A DNA stretch of 5,893 nt, from the NCBI GenBank assembly GCA_027490415.1, contig JAIXYD010000082.1:1-5893 (forward strand). Reading direction: 5' to 3'. The translations under genes were made by a program, and so were the position numbers. Origin of the DNA: Streptomycetaceae bacterium. Its GTDB lineage: Bacteria; Actinomycetota; Actinomycetes; Nanopelagicales; Nanopelagicaceae. Every line of letters starts with the position of its first letter. Position 1 is the stretch's first letter. Shown here one piece after another: positions 1 through 5,893 of the stretch. The notes beneath the pieces are model-generated. The model searched no databases, was not told the DNA's origin, and saw nothing but the letters and a program-made list of their open reading frames with translations.

Positions 1-896
1 GCACTCCGCGCGATTTTGCAGCGGCAGGATTTGAACCAAAAGACCATGTTGAACTCGGCAAACTTCTGGGTGCAATCGATACAGAGCGCGGTGCAAAAGT
101 TTCAGGATCTCGCTCGTATTACCTCACCGGTGTTGGCGCGCTTCTCGAATTCGCTCTCGTTAACTATGCAATTTCATCTGCAACAAAGGCTGGATTCATT
201 CCAGTTATTCCGCCAGTTCTAGTAAAACCTGCGGCGATGGAGGGAACAGGTTTCCTTGGACAAGCGGCGGAAAATGTTTACCACCTTGAGAAAGATGATT
301 ATTACTTAGTCGGAACAAGTGAAGTCCCGCTTGCAGCATTTCATATGGACGAAATTCTTGACGGAGCAAAACTACCGATGCGTTATGCCGGTTATTCATC
401 ATGCTTCCGTCGTGAAGCTGGAAGCTATGGAAAAGATACGCGCGGAATCATTCGCGTACATCAATTTGATAAGGTCGAGATGTTCTCCTTCTGTAAGCCA
501 GAAGAAGCAAAGGAAGAACATAAGCGTCTTCTGCAATGGGAGAAAGATTTCCTCAACGCGATGGAGATTCCATACCGAGTAATCGATGTTGCTTCAGGTG
601 ATCTGGGATCTAGCGCTAATCGCAAGTTCGATATTGAAGCGTGGATTCCAACCCAGAGCGCCTATCGCGAAGTAACCAGCACCTCGAATTGCACAGAATT
701 CCAGGCACGGCGCCTAAATATTCGCTATAAAGATAGTGATGGAACAAAGGCTGTTGCCACACTTAACGGAACTCTTGTTGCGATTCCTCGCATGATTGTT
801 GCGATTCTAGAGAACCACCAGAACGCGGATGGAACTGTGAACGTTCCTGCAGCTCTCCAACCATTCCTTGGAATGACACGATTTGAGCTTGTGTGA
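1..896 (+). CDS. serS: Seryl-tRNA synthetase, C-terminal part (5' end cut by window)
   Basis: Cytoplasmic class II aminoacyl-tRNA synthetase that charges tRNA-Ser with serine using ATP. The reading frame is open from the left edge (first full codon at position 3) to TGA at 894-896, giving 297 codons. Visible in the fragment: [12 protein letters not shown] near residue 15 and GAKVSGSR near 30, the usual entry to the catalytic domain; TSEVPL at 105-110; class II motif 2, [15 protein letters not shown], at 134-148; the serine-pocket segment [15 protein letters not shown] at 223-237; and motif 3, [17 protein letters not shown], with Arg263. The N-terminal tRNA-binding coiled coil of about 120 residues lies outside the window, which agrees with a usual length near 420. 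The NGTL form of motif 3 is what I remember from actinobacterial enzymes. No frameshift or missing catalytic residue is seen. The stop overlaps the next gene by four bases. Confidence 0.97.
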   Translation, partial: TPRDFAAAGFEPKDHVELGKLLGAIDTERGAKVSGSRSYYLTGVGALLEFALVNYAISSATKAGFIPVIPPVLVKPAAMEGTGFLGQAAENVYHLEKDDYYLVGTSEVPLAAFHMDEILDGAKLPMRYAGYSSCFRREAGSYGKDTRGIIRVHQFDKVEMFSFCKPEEAKEEHKRLLQWEKDFLNAMEIPYRVIDVASGDLGSSANRKFDIEAWIPTQSAYREVTSTSNCTEFQARRLNIRYKDSDGTKAVATLNGTLVAIPRMIVAILENHQNADGTVNVPAALQPFLGMTRFELV

Positions 897-1714
897 ATCT
901 AGGAAAAACCCGCCCCAAACTAATTGCAACCGATCTTGATGGAACGATTGTTCATCACGATGGCACTATCACTTCGCGCACTCTAGAAGCATTCGCACGT
1001 GCTCGCGACCTTGGCGTTGAGATTTGGTTTGTCACAGGTCGTCCACCTCGTTGGATGGGTGAGATTAAGGATGCATTCGGTTTCGGTAACGCAATTTGTT
1101 GTAATGGTGCGATGAATTATGACCTACTTAAAGGTACTGTGATTGAAGAGTGGGCAATACCTGATGATGTTTTGCATCAAACAATCAAAAAATTACGTTT
1201 AGCAATTCCACGTGTTTCATTTGCTGTGGAGTCAGACAATTTCTTTAAACGCGAAAAATCCTACGTTGCGATCTGGGATGCTGGTATTGATCACGAAGGA
1301 AGCAATCAAATCGAAGAAGTACTTTCGCTTCCGATCTTAAAGTTATTAGTGCGTTGCTCAGGTCACGAATTCACATCCGATCAAATGCTTGAGATTGCAG
1401 AGCGTGAAATTGGTGATTTGGTTACCGTTACACATTCGAGCCCAACAGCGTCACTGCTTGAGATTTCAGCTAAAGGTGTTTCCAAGGGTGAAACCCTTGC
1501 TCTTATGGCAGGACGTAGCGGATTCTCAGCCGATGATTGCGTCTCTTTTGGCGACAATCCCAACGACTTTTCAATGTTGCAATGGTGCGCTCGATCATAT
1601 GCAATTGCAGATGGTCATCCAGATGCGCGGATTCATGCTAAAGATGTGACAGAACCGCACATGGAAGATGGCGTCGCCAAGATCATCGAAAAACTCCTCG
1701 ATCTTCCCGCCTAA
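893..1714 (+). CDS. Cof-type HAD-superfamily hydrolase (HAD-IIB, sugar-phosphate phosphatase-like)
   Basis: 273-residue cytoplasmic phosphatase of the haloacid dehalogenase superfamily, Cof/YbiV-like branch. All four HAD motifs are present: motif I DLDGT at 14-18 (nucleophile Asp14, acid/base Asp16), motif II VTGR with Thr48, the motif III lysine in KGVSKGETL (Lys198), and motif [13 protein letters not shown] with Asp221 and Asp225 for Mg2+. The long insert between motifs II and III (about 80-190) is the C2 cap that sets substrate choice. The C-terminal DGVAKIIEK is typical of the family. Family members hydrolyse various sugar phosphates, nucleotides or flavin phosphates, so the substrate here cannot be named. 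GTG at 893 is the chosen start: it overlaps the serS stop as GTGA, suggesting translational coupling, and leaves only nine residues before the first strand leading to motif I. The upstream Shine-Dalgarno is weak (GAG at 885-887). Confidence 0.93.
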   Translation: MNLGKTRPKLIATDLDGTIVHHDGTITSRTLEAFARARDLGVEIWFVTGRPPRWMGEIKDAFGFGNAICCNGAMNYDLLKGTVIEEWAIPDDVLHQTIKKLRLAIPRVSFAVESDNFFKREKSYVAIWDAGIDHEGSNQIEEVLSLPILKLLVRCSGHEFTSDQMLEIAEREIGDLVTVTHSSPTASLLEISAKGVSKGETLALMAGRSGFSADDCVSFGDNPNDFSMLQWCARSYAIADGHPDARIHAKDVTEPHMEDGVAKIIEKLLDLPA

Positions 1715-1763
1715 AGCTCCTTCGATTTTTTGGTTCCCGCTTTCGTCCTGTAACCTCTCCCAC

Positions 1764-1849
1764 GGAGGGCTCGCATAGCGGCCGAGTGCACCGGTCTTGA
1801 AAACCGGCAGGTGAAAGCCTCGTGGGTTCAAATCCCACGCCCTCCGCCA
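1764..1849 (+). tRNA. tRNA-Ser, anticodon UGA, with encoded CCA
   Basis: Cloverleaf read directly. The acceptor stem GGAGGGC (1764-1770) pairs with GCCCTCC (1839-1845), followed by discriminator G1846 and CCA at 1847-1849. The D-arm is GCA...TGC (1773-1789). The anticodon stem CCGGT/ACCGG (1791-1795/1803-1807) closes loop CTTGAAA with anticodon TGA at 1798-1800, which reads UCA and probably other UCN codons. The long variable arm (about 1808-1821, AGG/CCT stem) is the class II mark of tRNA-Ser, and the T-arm is GTGGG-TTCAAAT-CCCAC. All stems pair without mismatch and the discriminator G is the serine identity base. It sits 49 bases after the HAD gene and less than 1 kb after serS, so it may be co-transcribed with them. 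I found no convincing promoter of its own. Confidence 0.98.
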
Positions 1850-1850
1850 G

Positions 1851-1859
1851 TTTTTCTTT
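1851..1859 (+). terminator. T-rich tract directly after tRNA-Ser, possible transcript end
   Basis: TTTTTCTTT begins one base after the encoded CCA. There is no separate hairpin, but the GC-rich acceptor and T stems of the tRNA lie immediately upstream, so folded tRNA plus U-tract could act like an intrinsic terminator. It could equally be the usual 3' trailer trimmed by RNases. Confidence 0.3.
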
Positions 1860-1980
1860 ATCTGTCAGTTCATTGAGTTCACACGGACCTGTGGCTGACT
1901 TCATAGCCAGTACACGGGCAACCACCTAGCGCCAGCAGATTATTCGGCGCACACTTGCCCTATTAAAGCCATCTCAACGC

Positions 1981-2000
1981 ATGGCAACGTATGGCAAAGA
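1981..2000 (+). repeat. Two tandem imperfect 10-base units ahead of the sdh operon
   Basis: ATGGCAACGT is followed directly by ATGGCAAAGA, with 8 of 10 bases identical, in the untranslated leader. The first unit also opens a nine-codon frame (ATG at 1981, TAA at 2005-2007, encoding MATYGKEG) that ends five bases before the anchor gene start and overlaps its ribosome binding site. Whether the repeat or the mini-frame has any role is unknown, and chance is a reasonable explanation. The rest of the 1850-2012 gap shows no clear promoter, operator or riboswitch. Confidence 0.3.
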
Positions 2001-2004
2001 GGGG
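1996..2004 (+). promoter_or_regulatory. Ribosome binding site of the SDH anchor gene
   Basis: AAAGAGGGG contains the purine-rich Shine-Dalgarno core GAGG/GGGG and ends eight bases before ATG at 2013. It is among the strongest such sites in the window and supports this ATG as the operon's first start. Confidence 0.6.
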
Positions 2005-2012
2005 TAATACAG

Positions 2013-2813
2013 ATGTCAGGAGTTTTTTCTCCAGGGCGCGCTGAGATCAAAGAGCGCACGCTACGAACCGATAAGTGGTGGTTACAACCGCTTGCAACAT
2101 TTGGTGTTCTCTTTAGCTTTGTTATCTATGCAACGTTCCGCGCATTTGAAGGTGCTTACTATTACGCAGACCATCTGATCTCACCTTTCTATTCACCATG
2201 TTTATCTGAAGCATGTGTTCCTGAAGCAGTTATCGGTGGCTTCGCTCCTGTAAGTGCGCAGATTTTTAATTTTCCACTTTCACCAGCTCTCATCATTTTG
2301 ATCTTCCCGCTCGGATTCCGAATGACGTGTTACTACTATCGCAAGGCTTACTACCGTGCGTTCTGGATGTCACCACCAGCGTGCGCGGTTGCTGAACCAC
2401 ATAAGAAGTACACCGGTGAAACTCGTCAACCACTTATCTTGCAAAATGCTCACCGCTGGTTCTTCTACGCAGGTCTAGTTTTCAATGTGATCCTTACTTA
2501 CGATGCGATCATCTCCTTCAAGAACAAGGAAGGTGAATGGGGACATATGAGCGTTGGTTCGCTCGTTCTTGTCTTTAGCACCACGATGCTCTGGCTCTAT
2601 TCACTTTCATGCCACACATGTCGCCACACAATCGGTGGACGGTTGAAACATTTTTCTAAACATCCAGTTCGATACAAGGCGTGGACAACAATCTCGAAGT
2701 TAAATCACTCTCACGCACTCTTTGCATGGATCTCACTCTTTGCAGTTGCTTTCGCTGATATTTATGTCCGTCAGGTTGCTGCCGGCCACTGGACGAACTT
2801 CTACTTCTTCTAA
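2013..2813 (+). CDS. sdhC: Succinate dehydrogenase membrane anchor subunit, type F (Sdh1-like), Cys/His-rich
   Basis: 266-residue integral membrane subunit of complex II that passes electrons from SdhB to quinone. About five hydrophobic helices are visible: roughly 27-50, 86-108, 148-168, 182-200 and 235-255. Motifs I remember from the mycobacterial Sdh1 anchor are present: LRTDKWWLQP (17-26), SPCLSEACVP (61-70), TCYYYRKAYYRAFW (105-118), SPPACAVAEPH (120-130), SCHTCRH (199-205) and HFSKHPVRY (213-221). Mycobacterial Sdh1 (type F complex II) is known to hold a Rieske-type [2Fe-2S] cluster in this subunit. Candidate ligands here include Cys106, Cys124, His147, Cys200, His201, Cys203, His205, His232 and His234; I cannot say which four bind. 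It does not look like the short SdhC/SdhD pair of E. coli, and no sdhD is present. ATG 2013 has a good ribosome binding site. SdhA follows within 15 bases, in one operon. Automatic pipelines may call it hypothetical. Confidence 0.88.
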   Translation: MSGVFSPGRAEIKERTLRTDKWWLQPLATFGVLFSFVIYATFRAFEGAYYYADHLISPFYSPCLSEACVPEAVIGGFAPVSAQIFNFPLSPALIILIFPLGFRMTCYYYRKAYYRAFWMSPPACAVAEPHKKYTGETRQPLILQNAHRWFFYAGLVFNVILTYDAIISFKNKEGEWGHMSVGSLVLVFSTTMLWLYSLSCHTCRHTIGGRLKHFSKHPVRYKAWTTISKLNHSHALFAWISLFAVAFADIYVRQVAAGHWTNFYFF

Positions 2814-2816
2814 AGG
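2812..2816 (+). promoter_or_regulatory. Ribosome binding site deciding the sdhA start
   Basis: AAAGG overlaps the anchor-gene stop TAA (2811-2813). It abuts ATG 2817 with no spacer, which is too close for normal initiation. It lies 12 bases before ATG 2829, which is long but workable. This favours 2829 as the sdhA start. Confidence 0.45.
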
Positions 2817-2828
2817 ATGACAACAAAA

Positions 2829-4712
2829 ATGACAGAGCTAGAACGCTACAAATACGACGTCCTTGTAATTGGTGCTGGCGGCGCCGGCCTTCGTGCTGCC
2901 GTTGAAGCGCGTGAAGCAGGGTTGCGCGTAGCAATCATCTGTAAATCCCTCTTTGGTAAGGCGCACACTGTTATGGCAGAAGGTGGCGCAGCTGCATCGA
3001 TGGGTAACGTCAACAGTGGCGATAACTGGCAGGTGCACTTCCGCGACACAATGCGTGGCGGAAAATTCCTTAACCATTATCGAATGGCAGAACTCCACGC
3101 AAAAGAATCACCTGACCGTATTTACGAACTCGAGATGTGGGGCGCGCTCTTTGATCGCACCAAAGAAGGAAAGATTAGCCAACGTAACTTTGGTGGACAT
3201 GAGTATCCACGCCTTGCTCACGTTGGAGATCGCACAGGTCTAGAACTTATCCGCACAATGCAGCAGAAGATTGTGCAATTGCAGCAAAAAGATGCACGCG
3301 AATACGGAGATGCACAAGCGAACATTCGAGTCTTCGCAGAACTTACAATTACTGAAATTATTAAAGAGGGCGGAAAAGTTGCCGGCGCATACGGTTACTG
3401 GCGCGAAGGCGGAAATGAAGTTCTCTTTGAAGCTCCCGCAGTTGTTATTGCGACAGGTGGCGTCGGTAAGACATTTAAAATCACATCAAACTCTTGGGAA
3501 GGTACAGGAGATGGGCATGCGCTAGCACTTAAAGCCGGCGCAAACCTTGTTGATATGGAGTTCTTGCAATTCCACCCAACAGGAATGGTCTGGCCACCAT
3601 CAGTTCGCGGAATCCTTGTTACTGAATCAGTTCGCGGTGAAGGTGGAGTTCTCACCAACACACTCGGCGAACGCTTTATGTTTAAGTACATTCCAGAGGT
3701 ATTTAAAGATAAGTACGCAGATAACGAAGAAGAAGCGGATCGTTGGTATCTCGATCAAGATAACAATCGTCGTCCGCCAGAGCTTCTTCCACGCGATGAA
3801 GTAGCACGCGCAATTAACTCTGAAGTTAAAGCGGGTCGCGGTACAGAGCATGGTGGAGTATTCCTCGATGTTTCAAAGCGAATCCCAGCAGAAGTAATTA
3901 AAAAGCGCCTTCCATCGATGTGGCATCAGTTCTACGAACTTGCCGGTGTCGATATCACCAAGGAAGCAATGGAAGTCGGCCCAACATGTCACTACGTGAT
4001 GGGTGGCGTTGAAGTAGAGCCAGATACTGCAGCAGCAGTCGGTGTTCCAGGGCTCTTCGCCGCAGGTGAAGTTGCAGGTGGAATGCACGGCTCAAATCGT
4101 CTCGGCGGAAACTCATTGTCAGATCTCTTGGTCTTCGGTCGCCGTGCCGGAATGGGTGCTGCTGCTTACGTTAAGTCAACAACTCCAGTTGCAGTCAGCG
4201 ACGCATCAGTTAAAGCTGCAGCAGATCGCATTCAAGCACCATTTACACGCGCAGGCGGAGAGAATGCATATTCACTTCACCAAGAGCTACAAGAAGTCAC
4301 ACATAACCTTGTCGGAATTATCCGCACCGGTTCTGAACTTCAGGATGCAATTGGAAAGATCGCCGAAATCCGTAAGCGCAGCCAAAACGTGAGCGTTGCC
4401 GGAGATCGTAAATTCAATCCAGGCTTCCACCTCGCCTTTGACCTCGACAATATGTTGCTGGTTGCTGAAAGCACTGCAAAATCTGCGATTGCTCGTGAAG
4501 AATCTCGCGGTGGACATACTCGCGATGACTTCCCAGGCATGAGCGATAAGTGGCGTCAGGTTAACCACATCTCTTCATATAACGGTAGCGAGGTTGTTGT
4601 GCGTGAGCAGAAACTGCCTGCACTACCTAAGGAACTCTTTGATCTCTTCGACGTTCACGAGTTGGAGAAATACATGACACCGGAAGAAATTGCGAAAGGC
4701 GGTTCCAACTAA
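2829..4712 (+). CDS. sdhA: Succinate dehydrogenase flavoprotein subunit
   Basis: Catalytic subunit oxidising succinate to fumarate on FAD, attached through SdhB and the anchor to the inner face of the membrane. Residues are numbered from ATG 2817 (631 codons); from the preferred start 2829 it is 627. FAD-binding GAGGAG lies at 19-24. His50 in GKAHTVMAEGG matches the histidine that carries covalent FAD. Active-site residues align with E. coli SdhA: His253 (QFHPTG), Thr269-Glu270 before RGEGG, Arg326 in LPRDEVAR as proton shuttle, His392 in GPTCHYVMGG and Arg428 in SNRLGGNSLSDL. The C-terminal domain carries ESRGGHTRDDFPG (562-574). Length and wording match actinobacterial Sdh1 flavoproteins rather than L-aspartate oxidase. 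I prefer ATG 2829 for ribosome-binding-site spacing and because remembered mycobacterial homologues begin M-x-E-x-ER before the FAD motif. The stop overlaps the sdhB start by one base. Fumarate reductase activity cannot be excluded from sequence. Confidence 0.97.
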   Translation: MTELERYKYDVLVIGAGGAGLRAAVEAREAGLRVAIICKSLFGKAHTVMAEGGAAASMGNVNSGDNWQVHFRDTMRGGKFLNHYRMAELHAKESPDRIYELEMWGALFDRTKEGKISQRNFGGHEYPRLAHVGDRTGLELIRTMQQKIVQLQQKDAREYGDAQANIRVFAELTITEIIKEGGKVAGAYGYWREGGNEVLFEAPAVVIATGGVGKTFKITSNSWEGTGDGHALALKAGANLVDMEFLQFHPTGMVWPPSVRGILVTESVRGEGGVLTNTLGERFMFKYIPEVFKDKYADNEEEADRWYLDQDNNRRPPELLPRDEVARAINSEVKAGRGTEHGGVFLDVSKRIPAEVIKKRLPSMWHQFYELAGVDITKEAMEVGPTCHYVMGGVEVEPDTAAAVGVPGLFAAGEVAGGMHGSNRLGGNSLSDLLVFGRRAGMGAAAYVKSTTPVAVSDASVKAAADRIQAPFTRAGGENAYSLHQELQEVTHNLVGIIRTGSELQDAIGKIAEIRKRSQNVSVAGDRKFNPGFHLAFDLDNMLLVAESTAKSAIAREESRGGHTRDDFPGMSDKWRQVNHISSYNGSEVVVREQKLPALPKELFDLFDVHELEKYMTPEEIAKGGSN

Positions 4713-5467
4713 TGGCGCGCAAAGTAAATCTTCGGATCTGGCGTGGTGATTCAAATAGTGGATCACTACAAAATGTTGAGGTAGATGCCAACGAGGGCGA
4801 AGTTGTTCTCGATGTAATCCACCGCGTACAAGCGACCCAGATGGGTGACTTAGCAGTTCGTTGGAACTGCAAGGCCGGTAAGTGCGGATCTTGTTCAATG
4901 GAGATCAACGGTAAGCCACGTCTTGCATGTATGACTCGAATGAGTTCTTTTGAAGAAGGCGAAGAAATTACAGTCACGCCACTTCGCGCATTTCCTGTGA
5001 TTAAAGATCTCGTCACCGATGTCTCTTTCAATTACAAGAAAGCCCTTGAAATCCCTGCCTACGAACATCCTGCAGACCTCGGTCCAGGTGAAGCGCGTAT
5101 GGAGCAGATCGATGTTGAGCGCAGCCAAGAGTTCCGCAAATGTATTGAGTGCTTCCTTTGCCAAGATACCTGTCACGTAATCCGCGATCACGAAGAGAAT
5201 AAGAAGTCATTTGCTGGCCCACGATTCTTTATTCGTGTCGCCGAACTCGATATGCATCCACTGGATATGTTGAAAAACCGCAAGCGCACAGCTCAAGAAG
5301 AGCACGGCCTTGGAATGTGCAACATCACCAAGTGCTGTACTGAGGTTTGCCCTGAGCACATTCGCATCACAGATAACGCAATCATTCCTATGAAGGAACG
5401 AGTCGTTGATGTGAAATATGATCCAGCACGCTGGCTAGGATCCAAGATTCGACGCCGCGAAGGGTAA
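4712..5467 (+). CDS. sdhB: Succinate dehydrogenase/fumarate reductase iron-sulfur subunit
   Basis: 251-residue electron-transfer subunit linking SdhA flavin to the membrane anchor. The N-terminal ferredoxin-like domain carries the [2Fe-2S] ligands Cys53, Cys58, Cys61 (CKAGKCGSC) and Cys73. The C-terminal helical domain has CIECFLCQDTC (144-154) and CNITKCCTEVCPE (203-215). By alignment with E. coli SdhB, Cys144, Cys147, Cys150 and Cys213 hold [4Fe-4S], while Cys154, Cys203 and Cys209 hold [3Fe-4S]. Cys208 is an additional cysteine next to Cys209. The ending WLGSKIRRREG matches remembered mycobacterial Sdh1 SdhB. ATG 4712 overlaps the sdhA TAA as TAATG, with AAAGGCGG (4695-4702) as ribosome binding site, so translation is probably coupled. 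Succinate dehydrogenase is more likely than fumarate reductase in an aerobic actinobacterium, but that is inference. Confidence 0.97.
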   Translation: MARKVNLRIWRGDSNSGSLQNVEVDANEGEVVLDVIHRVQATQMGDLAVRWNCKAGKCGSCSMEINGKPRLACMTRMSSFEEGEEITVTPLRAFPVIKDLVTDVSFNYKKALEIPAYEHPADLGPGEARMEQIDVERSQEFRKCIECFLCQDTCHVIRDHEENKKSFAGPRFFIRVAELDMHPLDMLKNRKRTAQEEHGLGMCNITKCCTEVCPEHIRITDNAIIPMKERVVDVKYDPARWLGSKIRRREG

Positions 5468-5477
5468 TACTCTCCCT

Positions 5478-5831
5478 ATGGTTTTACAGATTCTTCGTTG
5501 GTTTGGGCTTGCTGTTGCGCTTTGGTGCGCCACGCTTTTAGTCCCAGGGATCCGTATCAATGGTGGAGCTTGGAGCTATCTCTGGGTTGCACTTCTCTTC
5601 GGTGTAATTAATGCAGTTATCGGTGGCATTCTTAAAGTTCTAACCTTTCCAATAACTTTTCTAACGCTAGGCCTTTTTATATTTGTAGTGAATGCAATGA
5701 TGCTCTCGCTCACTGCACGTTGGAGTAGCGCACTAGATGTCAGCGACTTTTGGTCAGCACTCTTTGCATGCTTAGTTATCAGCGCAGTAACAACTGTGGT
5801 TAACGCACTTACACAGAAGAGCAGACGCTGA
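5478..5831 (+). CDS. Four-helix membrane protein, Phage_holin_4_2 family
   Basis: 117-residue inner-membrane protein of unknown function. It has the family pattern in order: a first helix (about 5-22), the LVPGIRING turn (21-29), a second helix with VALLFGVINAVIGG (37-50), then LKVLTFPITFLTLGLF (52-67) running into VNAMMLSLTA, and a last helix at about 91-110 before a basic tail (QKSRR). Despite the family name, such proteins are widespread chromosomal genes in bacteria, and nothing phage-related surrounds this one. The start ATG 5478 is ten bases after the sdhB stop; the nearest purine run, AAGGG (5460-5464), is 13 bases upstream, so initiation may depend on coupling. It overlaps the downstream crcB frame by four bases. 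It may share a transcript with sdh, but no functional link to respiration can be read from the sequence. Confidence 0.85.
   Translation: MVLQILRWFGLAVALWCATLLVPGIRINGGAWSYLWVALLFGVINAVIGGILKVLTFPITFLTLGLFIFVVNAMMLSLTARWSSALDVSDFWSALFACLVISAVTTVVNALTQKSRR
5815..5821 (+). promoter_or_regulatory. Ribosome binding site supporting a CTG start for crcB
   Basis: AGAAGAG lies inside the 3' end of the preceding gene, six bases before CTG 5828. The spacing is good, and the frame offers no other common start codon in this segment. Confidence 0.4.
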
Positions 5832-5893
5832 AAGCCGTCTTCTATGTCGGTGCCGGCGGCGCACTAGGCTCGCTCTTTCGTTATGGGCTCTCA
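5828..5893 (+). CDS. crcB: CrcB/Fluc fluoride channel, N-terminus only (3' end cut by window)
   Basis: The last 66 bases encode 22 residues, (M)KAVFYVGAGGALGSLFRYG and on, matching the conserved CrcB N-terminus GGALG-x-x-x-RY at the start of the first membrane helix. CrcB proteins are small dual-topology membrane dimers that export fluoride. The frame is closed by TAA at 5801-5803 and contains no ATG, GTG or TTG between that stop and the conserved motif. CTG at 5828 is the only plausible start: it gives the expected N-terminal length, overlaps the preceding TGA as CTGA, and has AGAAGAG six bases upstream. ATG at 5844 is out of frame. Automatic callers that ignore CTG would shorten the gene. 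Identification rests on a short fragment, and whether a second crcB follows, as is common in Actinobacteria, cannot be seen. Confidence 0.75.
   Translation, partial: MKAVFYVGAGGALGSLFRYGLS

Noticed and set aside
1679..1731. Possible intrinsic terminator: AAGATC (1679-1684) pairing with GATCTT (1700-1705), then a T-run at 1726-1731
   Set aside because: The stem is only six pairs with a 15-base loop and lies inside the HAD coding end, and the T-run is 20 bases further on, so it does not have terminator geometry.
1726..1763. Promoter for tRNA-Ser with TGTAAC (1749-1754) as -10
   Set aside because: The -10 matches consensus at only four of six positions and the position for a -35 box is a plain T-run, so chance cannot be excluded.
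1892..1909. Small hairpin TGGCT...AGCCA in the gap before sdhC
   Set aside because: Five pairs with an eight-base loop and no T-tract is expected by chance, and no conserved riboswitch pattern surrounds it.
1595..1925. Minus-strand frames across the tRNA encoding GVGFEPTR and DRCTRPLCEPS-like peptides
   Set aside because: These are the familiar spurious peptides produced by translating the antisense strand of a tRNA-Ser gene, often deposited as hypothetical proteins. The tRNA explains the sequence.
1873..1966. Promoter for the sdh operon (TTGAGT at 1873-1878, TATTAA at 1961-1966)
   Set aside because: No -35/-10 pair with 16-18 base spacing can be built from these boxes; each is an isolated partial match.
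2817..4712. L-aspartate oxidase (NadB) as an alternative for the flavoprotein
   Set aside because: Length, covalent-FAD histidine motif, adjacent SdhB and anchor, and close match to actinobacterial Sdh1 flavoproteins all point to succinate dehydrogenase.
4623..5222. Long minus-strand frames opposite sdhA/sdhB
   Set aside because: They lie antisense to well-supported genes, show no recognisable domain and follow from codon bias of the plus strand.
5478..5831. Phage or lysis module suggested by the holin family name
   Set aside because: No endolysin, integrase or other phage gene is present; this family is common as a host chromosomal membrane protein and the neighbours are core metabolism.

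Overview
The window looks like a piece of core chromosome from an actinobacterium. The protein sequences match actinobacterial family members as I remember them, most strongly the three succinate dehydrogenase subunits, which resemble mycobacterial Sdh1. Base composition by eye is much less GC-rich than most Actinobacteria, and genes are packed with 1-4 base overlaps. Both traits fit streamlined freshwater lineages such as acI/Nanopelagicales (Planktophila-like). That placement is an inference; no ribosomal RNA or marker tree is available here.

Layout, all on the + strand. Positions 1-896 hold the C-terminal two thirds of seryl-tRNA synthetase (serS), cut by the window edge. A Cof-type HAD phosphatase follows (893-1714), overlapping serS by four bases. 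A complete class II tRNA-Ser(UGA) with encoded CCA lies at 1764-1849, so the synthetase and one of its substrate tRNAs are neighbours. A 163-base intergenic stretch (1850-2012) ends in a strong ribosome binding site for the next block.

Positions 2013-5467 are a compact three-gene succinate dehydrogenase operon in the order membrane anchor, flavoprotein, iron-sulfur protein. The anchor is one Cys/His-rich protein with about five membrane segments, and there is no separate SdhD. This matches the type F (mycobacterial Sdh1) complex II, in which the anchor carries a Rieske-type [2Fe-2S] cluster. SdhA oxidises succinate on covalent FAD, SdhB passes electrons through three clusters, and the anchor delivers them to quinone.

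Ten bases later comes a four-helix membrane protein of the Phage_holin_4_2 family (5478-5831). Overlapping its stop codon is the N-terminus of a CrcB/Fluc fluoride channel, which continues past the right edge and appears to start with CTG.

I found no mobile element, CRISPR array, defence gene or clearly undescribed system. The points most worth a second look are the metal-ligand-rich SDH anchor and the apparent CTG start of crcB.
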